Assembly: GCA_050261515.1 (NCBI GenBank)
Contig: JBLNDJ010000019.1
Span: 43,750-107,749, forward strand
Source of the DNA: JBLNDJ01 sp050261515
GTDB taxonomy: Bacteria; Acidobacteriota; Terriglobia; Bryobacterales; Bryobacteraceae
Direction: 5' to 3'
DNA length: 64,000 bases
Numbering within the stretch: position 1 is the stretch's first letter; every line of letters starts with the position of its first letter. Below, one piece after another: positions 60,302 to 64,000 of this stretch. The position numbers and the translations under genes are program-made. The notes under the pieces were generated by a model. That model was not told the DNA's origin. It saw only the letters and a program-made list of their open reading frames with translations, and searched no databases.

Positions 60302-62285
60302 CCTGGTCCGCACGATTCCGTGGCGGGGCATAGCGGCGGATGTCTCCGATCCGCACCTGCGCGAAGAGTGGCTCGTCACGAACGGGCTGGGCGGGTACGC
60401 ATCGGGCACGGTCGCCGGTTCCGCCACGCGCCGCTACCACGGCCTGCTCGTTGCGGCGTTGCCCGCTCCGCTCGGCCGCGTCGTGATGCTGAGCGACCTC
60501 ACCGAAGAGCTGCTGCTTCCGGACCACAGGGTGTTGCCGCTGGCCGGAGCGCTCGCCGAGTTCGGGCTCGAGGCCGGGCTGCCGGTATGGACGTACGATG
60601 CGGGCGGCTTCACGGTGCAGAAGCGCCTGTGGATGCCGCACCAGCAGAACACGGTGCACCTCAACTACCGGCTGATGTCGGGCGAAGGCGCGGTGTGCCT
60701 GGAGTTGCGCCCCTCCGTGCTCCGGCGGCCGCAGCCGTACACGTTGAACGTCTCCGGCGATCAGTACGAACTCGCGAGCGGCGACGGGCCCGAGCTCCGG
60801 ATGCTGCTCTACGGCGCGGCCGGCGAGTTCACCACGGGCCCGGAAGAGCGCGAGACAACCTACCTTGCTGAACAGCATCGCGGATACGACGATCGAGGCG
60901 AGCTGTGGAGCCCCGGCTTCTTCCGCGCGGACCTCACACAGGAACTGGATGTCACGCTGGCGGCTTCGACCGAGTCCTGGGAGATCATGCGCGCGCTGCG
61001 GCCCGAGGGCGCGCTGCGCGCCGAGCGCGACCGGCGCCTGTTCCTCATCGCACAGGCCGATGCGAACGCGCGCGAGGGCATGCCGGCTGAGCTGGTGCTC
61101 GCGGCGGACCAGTTCATCATCACCCCGGCCGGCCGCGTGGAGGACGCCGCGCGCGCGCGCGCCGCCGGCGACGAGGTTCGCACGGTCATAGCCGGCTATC
61201 ACTGGTTCACCGATTGGGGCCGCGACACGATGATCAGCCTCGAAGGGCTGGCGCTGGTCACCGGGCGCTCGAACGAGGCGGGGTGGATCCTGCGCACCTT
61301 TGCGCACTACATCCGCGACGGGCTGATCCCTAACATGTTTCCGGAGGGCGAGAAAGAGGGCCTGTATCACACGGCCGATGCGACGCTGTGGTTCTTTCAC
61401 GCGCTGAATCGCTACCTGGGCGCCACGGGCGACCGGACCACGCTGAGGCTGCTTCTGCCGAAGCTGAAGCAGGTCGTGGCGAAGCACATCGCCGGGACGC
61501 GCTTCGGCATCGGCGTGGATCCGGCCGATGGGCTGCTGCGCCAGGGCGCGGAGGGTTTCCAGCTCACGTGGATGGACGCGAAGGTCGGGGACTGGGTGGT
61601 GACGCCGCGGCGCGGCAAGACCGTCGAGATCAACGCGCTCTGGTACAACGCGCTGGTGCTGCTTGCCGGATGGGTGCGCGAGGTTGAAGGCGCGGAGGCC
61701 GCGCGCGCCTATGAGGAGCAGGCGGCGCGCGCGCGCGAGTCGTTCAACGCGCGCTTCTGGTATGAGCCGGGCGGGTATCTATACGACGTGGTGGACGGCG
61801 AGAACGGCGACGACGCCTCGTGCCGTCCGAACCAGGTGCTTGCGATTTCGCTCGATAATCCGGCGCTCGACCCGGCGCGCTGGGAGGCTGTCTTGCACGT
61901 TGTGGAGGAGCGGCTGCTGACTCCTTACGGCCTACGGACGCTGGCTCCGGGCAGCCCGGATTACAAGGCCAGATATTATGGCGACCCGCGCGCGCGCGAC
62001 GCGGCGTATCACCAGGGCACGGTGTGGCCGTGGTTGATCGGGCCGTTCATCGATGCGTGGATCAAAGCGCGGCCGGAAGACCGCGCTGGGGCGCGGCGCT
62101 TTCTCGAAGGGTTCGAGCCCGCGCTGGGAATGGCGTGTATCGGGTCAATCAGCGAGATCTACGACGCCGAGCCGCCCTACACGCCGCGCGGGTGCATCGC
62201 GCAGGCCTGGAGCGTGGCCGAAGTCCTGCGCGCGTGGGTGAAGACGGCGGCGCCCGCCTCGGAACTGGGCGTACACCCTACCTGA
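60294..62285 (+). CDS. amylo-alpha-1,6-glucosidase (glycogen debranching enzyme)
   Basis: 663 residues. The N-terminal GDE domain (EEWLVTNGLGGYASGTVAGS, RRYHGLLVAA) and an (alpha/alpha)6 C-terminal GH133 domain (HWFTDWGRDTMISLEGLAL, QLTWMDAKVGDWVVTPRRGK, QGTVWPWLIGPF) match the archaeal/bacterial Gde type. It hydrolyses alpha-1,6 branches of glycogen. The GTG at 60294 follows AAGGAGG closely (short spacing) and overlaps the treZ stop; a TTG at 60264 is the alternative. With treZ it forms a glycogen-to-trehalose unit. Confidence 0.92.
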   Translation: MGSLVRTIPWRGIAADVSDPHLREEWLVTNGLGGYASGTVAGSATRRYHGLLVAALPAPLGRVVMLSDLTEELLLPDHRVLPLAGALAEFGLEAGLPVWTYDAGGFTVQKRLWMPHQQNTVHLNYRLMSGEGAVCLELRPSVLRRPQPYTLNVSGDQYELASGDGPELRMLLYGAAGEFTTGPEERETTYLAEQHRGYDDRGELWSPGFFRADLTQELDVTLAASTESWEIMRALRPEGALRAERDRRLFLIAQADANAREGMPAELVLAADQFIITPAGRVEDAARARAAGDEVRTVIAGYHWFTDWGRDTMISLEGLALVTGRSNEAGWILRTFAHYIRDGLIPNMFPEGEKEGLYHTADATLWFFHALNRYLGATGDRTTLRLLLPKLKQVVAKHIAGTRFGIGVDPADGLLRQGAEGFQLTWMDAKVGDWVVTPRRGKTVEINALWYNALVLLAGWVREVEGAEAARAYEEQAARARESFNARFWYEPGGYLYDVVDGENGDDASCRPNQVLAISLDNPALDPARWEAVLHVVEERLLTPYGLRTLAPGSPDYKARYYGDPRARDAAYHQGTVWPWLIGPFIDAWIKARPEDRAGARRFLEGFEPALGMACIGSISEIYDAEPPYTPRGCIAQAWSVAEVLRAWVKTAAPASELGVHPT

Positions 62286-63360
62286 ACAGCAAGGGCGTGA
62301 AGTCCGCCAGGTAGCGGCGCCAGACCATCCAGGTGTGCGAACCGGCCGTTTCGGTCCAGGTGTATTGGATGTCCTTCGACTTGAGAAAGTCGAGGAACTT
62401 CCTGTTCGACTCGATCAGGCGGTCGTCGCGGCCGCAGGCGATCCAGAGGAGGCGCAGGCGCGCCGCGGCTTTCGCGTCGAGCGCGGGGAAGACGGTGTTG
62501 TAGTCTTCGCCGAGGCCGCCGGAGCTGAAGGCGCCGATCCAGGCGAAGCGGTCGATCGCGTTCAGGCCGGTGAACAGCGACTCGGCTCCGCCCATCGAGA
62601 GGCCCGCAATCGCGCGCTCGTCGCGGCTGGAAGAAACGCGGTACTCCTTCTCCACGCGCGGCAGCACTTCCTGGAGCAGCGCGTCGCGGAATCGTTCGAA
62701 GTTGCGGGCGCGCAGGCCCGGGTCGCGGAACGCGCCCGTGCGGTTCAGGATCTCCGGCGCTCCGTAGCCGAGCGGCATGACCACCAGCATCGGCTTCGCC
62801 TTGCCTTGCGCGATCAGGTTGTCGAGGATCACGTGCGCGCGGCCGACGGCCGTCCAGCCGCTGGCGTCGTCGCTGAAGCCGTGCAGCAGGTAGAGCACGG
62901 GGTAGCGCTGCCTGGCGCGCGCGTCGTAGCCCGGCGGCGTGTAGACGAAGAAGTCGCGCTGGTCGCCTACGATATCGGACTTATAGAAGTGACGGTGAAT
63001 CTCTCCGTGCGCGACGGCGTTCAATTCCCACGGCAGCGACGGCGGCCCGGGCACGTGCACCATGCTGGTAGGCCCGAGCAGGTTGGGTTTCATGAGCGGG
63101 TTCGCGGGATCGAGCAGGCTGACGCCGTCCGCCACGAATGAGTAGCCGTAGTAGTCGGGCTCGAGCGCGGGGGTGGTGGCGGTCCAGACGCCGTCTTCGC
63201 CGCGCTGCATCGGGACAGCCTCCGCGCCTTCGCGCGCGAGCTTCACTTCCCGCGCGTTCGGCGCGCGGAAGCGGAACGTAACGCTGTTATCCGGATGCAC
63301 CTCGGGCGCCTGCGCCCAGATGGGGAAAACTGCCAGCAACAGAACGTAGCATCGATTCAT
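62278..63360 (-). CDS. secreted CE1/enterochelin-esterase-like hydrolase
   Basis: 360 residues with a signal peptide (CYVLLLAVFPIWAQA). An N-terminal E-set/CBM48-like domain (VTFRFRAPNAREVKLAREG) is followed by an esterase-D type alpha/beta hydrolase (YPVLYLLHGFSDDASGW, nucleophile Ser255 in IAGLSMGGAESLF, C-terminal His in AGSHTWMVWRRYL). This architecture is common in feruloyl/acetyl-xylan esterases of glycan-degrading bacteria. TAGAAT on the minus strand ends ten bases before the ATG. Convergent with the debranching gene, overlapping by eight bases. Confidence 0.9.
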   Translation of the reverse strand: MNRCYVLLLAVFPIWAQAPEVHPDNSVTFRFRAPNAREVKLAREGAEAVPMQRGEDGVWTATTPALEPDYYGYSFVADGVSLLDPANPLMKPNLLGPTSMVHVPGPPSLPWELNAVAHGEIHRHFYKSDIVGDQRDFFVYTPPGYDARARQRYPVLYLLHGFSDDASGWTAVGRAHVILDNLIAQGKAKPMLVVMPLGYGAPEILNRTGAFRDPGLRARNFERFRDALLQEVLPRVEKEYRVSSSRDERAIAGLSMGGAESLFTGLNAIDRFAWIGAFSSGGLGEDYNTVFPALDAKAAARLRLLWIACGRDDRLIESNRKFLDFLKSKDIQYTWTETAGSHTWMVWRRYLADFTPLLFR

Positions 63361-63405
63361 GGCGCAAGCTATTCTATCCCAGCCCAATTAGAATGGGGTT
63401 ATATG

Positions 63406-64000
63406 GTGCGTCCTGAAAGACGCGTTGTTCTGGCAGGTGCGAGTCCTGTCCGGGTAAGCGCCGGAGCGCCCGGTAGCAGACTCCAGCTGGAAGGAGAGAT
63501 CCGACCGAGCCGAGCGGGGTGTCGAAGGCCCTTGAAAGAGAGGGGAGCAAACCGGCGGGCCGCAACAATCCGTGAACGCAACAGCCTCGTCAAATTCTCA
63601 GCCGAAAGGTGTTGGGGAGGGCCGAGCCGCTCATATCACGCCGAAGGCAACAGACAGCATCCTGGACCGGAACGGGTGCTGGACCTCCCCGGGGTCGCAG
63701 GCGGCGGCACGTCGGGACAGAGCAGCGCGGAACAGGAGAGGCCCTGCCTGGCAGCCAAGTCGGGCAAAGGCCGGGCGTATAAGGCCGGACGGCTGAAGTC
63801 GCACGGAGCCGGGAGGGAGTCCGAGAGGCCCGTAATACCGAGGAAGGCGTGCAAGACAACGCGCTGGGGGGAAGGGGCCGAGGCGCTCCGGCGGATCGGG
63901 CTGGTGATGAGCCGGCTCGGACTGACGCTGCATCCGGCGAAGACGCGGATGGTGGACTTGAGGCGCGGAAAGGGGAGCTTCGTATTCCTGGGATGCACGG
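63406..64000 (+). mobile_element. group II intron, 5' part (runs off the window)
   Basis: The element begins at GTGCG (63406-63410), the canonical 5' end of group II introns, and continues through a GC-rich structured ribozyme leader (GGCAGGTGCGAGTCCTG, CCAGCTGGAAGGAGAGATCC, GGCGGGCCGCAACAATCCGT). From about 63570 it is open in one frame into reverse-transcriptase sequence. This matches domain I-IV order of a bacterial intron with its ORF in domain IV. The insertion is 45 bases upstream of the esterase gene. The 3' end, including domains V and VI, is outside the window. Confidence 0.85.
63676..64000 (+). pseudogene. group II intron reverse transcriptase, internally deleted and truncated by window
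   Basis: The frame is open from about 63568 to the window end; GTG at 63676 is a possible start. The first part (GRESERPVIPRKACKTTRWG) looks like the leader region of an intron-encoded protein. It passes directly at about 63874-63880 into EALRRIGLVMSRLGLTLHPA and KTRMVDLRRGKGSFVFLGCT, which is the part of the RT after the YADD active site. RT blocks 0-5 with YADD are missing, without loss of frame. The protein cannot be an active RT; the ribozyme could still be moved in trans. Confidence 0.8.

Noticed and set aside
58394..60427. Open frame of 677 codons on the minus strand, opposite treZ
   Set aside because: Antisense shadow of treZ and the start of the debranching-enzyme gene; no motif, no ribosome site.
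63406..64000. RT-like sequence at the end as a retron or diversity-generating element
   Set aside because: The GTGCG 5' end, ribozyme-like leader and the LTLHPAKTRMVD segment fit group II intron RTs; no msr/msd or template/variable repeats are seen.

Overview
This 64 kb window is high-GC bacterial chromosome. It most likely comes from an Acidobacteriota genome of the Solibacter/Bryobacter type. That placement is an inference from gene content: an Oar-like TonB-dependent receptor with an N-terminal carboxypeptidase-regulatory domain, a CRTAC1 (FG-GAP/ASPIC-UnbV) protein between two TPR proteins, Tat-exported sugar-enzyme homologues, many glycoside hydrolases, the futalosine menaquinone route, and ApbE-DoxX-Gfo/Idh linkage. 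No rRNA or tRNA gene is visible to confirm it. Genes are tightly packed, with many ATGA or GTGA couplings and several tail-to-tail overlaps.

Layout. 1-2132: end of an unknown gene, a hexuronate-type MFS carrier and KduD (hexuronate catabolism). 2137-5125: DinB-like protein, class I aminotransferase, a small unknown, LarB. 5159-8625 (minus): operon TPR / CRTAC1 / TPR. 8653-9318: a REP-flanked RAYT transposase broken by an in-frame TAG. 9365-14448: large TonB-dependent receptor, divergent from a membrane-anchored putative sensor/regulator. 14455-18002: DUF192 lipoprotein and, divergently, mqnP-mqnE-M42 peptidase. 18009-21607: HhH protein, UDP-glucose dehydrogenase, rhomboid protease, small membrane protein. 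21633-25237 (minus): heme-copper oxidase maturation operon ctaB-ABC ATPase-ABC permease-SCO1-DUF420. 25378-31376: OYE reductase, a second copy of the putative sensor/regulator, and apbE-DoxX-Gfo/Idh. 31330-33024: GNAT, DUF423, RRM protein, small charged protein.

33074-63360 is rich in carbohydrate functions. It holds bglX (GH3) coupled to an ABC exporter, a DHA2 carrier, a Tat-exported unknown, a PhyH dioxygenase, a sugar-epimerase-like TIM barrel, a DMT/GRP-type transporter coupled to a GH88/105 hydrolase, a ROK kinase, two GNATs, a VOC/NmrA pair, an M14 carboxypeptidase, GH2, a tandem-duplicated DUF4091/GH123-like protein, GH29, a CocE-like hydrolase, TreZ, a glycogen-debranching enzyme and a CE1-type esterase. 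The window ends (63406-64000) inside a group II intron whose reverse transcriptase has lost its central part.

Functionally, secreted GH88/105, GH2, GH3, GH29 and GH123-like enzymes, the TonB receptor, sugar carriers, ROK kinase and KduD describe scavenging of complex plant or microbial heteropolysaccharides. The mqn and cta genes serve respiration. The least explained items are the two paralogous sensor/regulators, the duplicated DUF4091 protein, the internally duplicated 416-residue DoxX protein, and a recurring promoter layout in which overlapping -10 boxes seem to drive divergent, often nearly leaderless genes.
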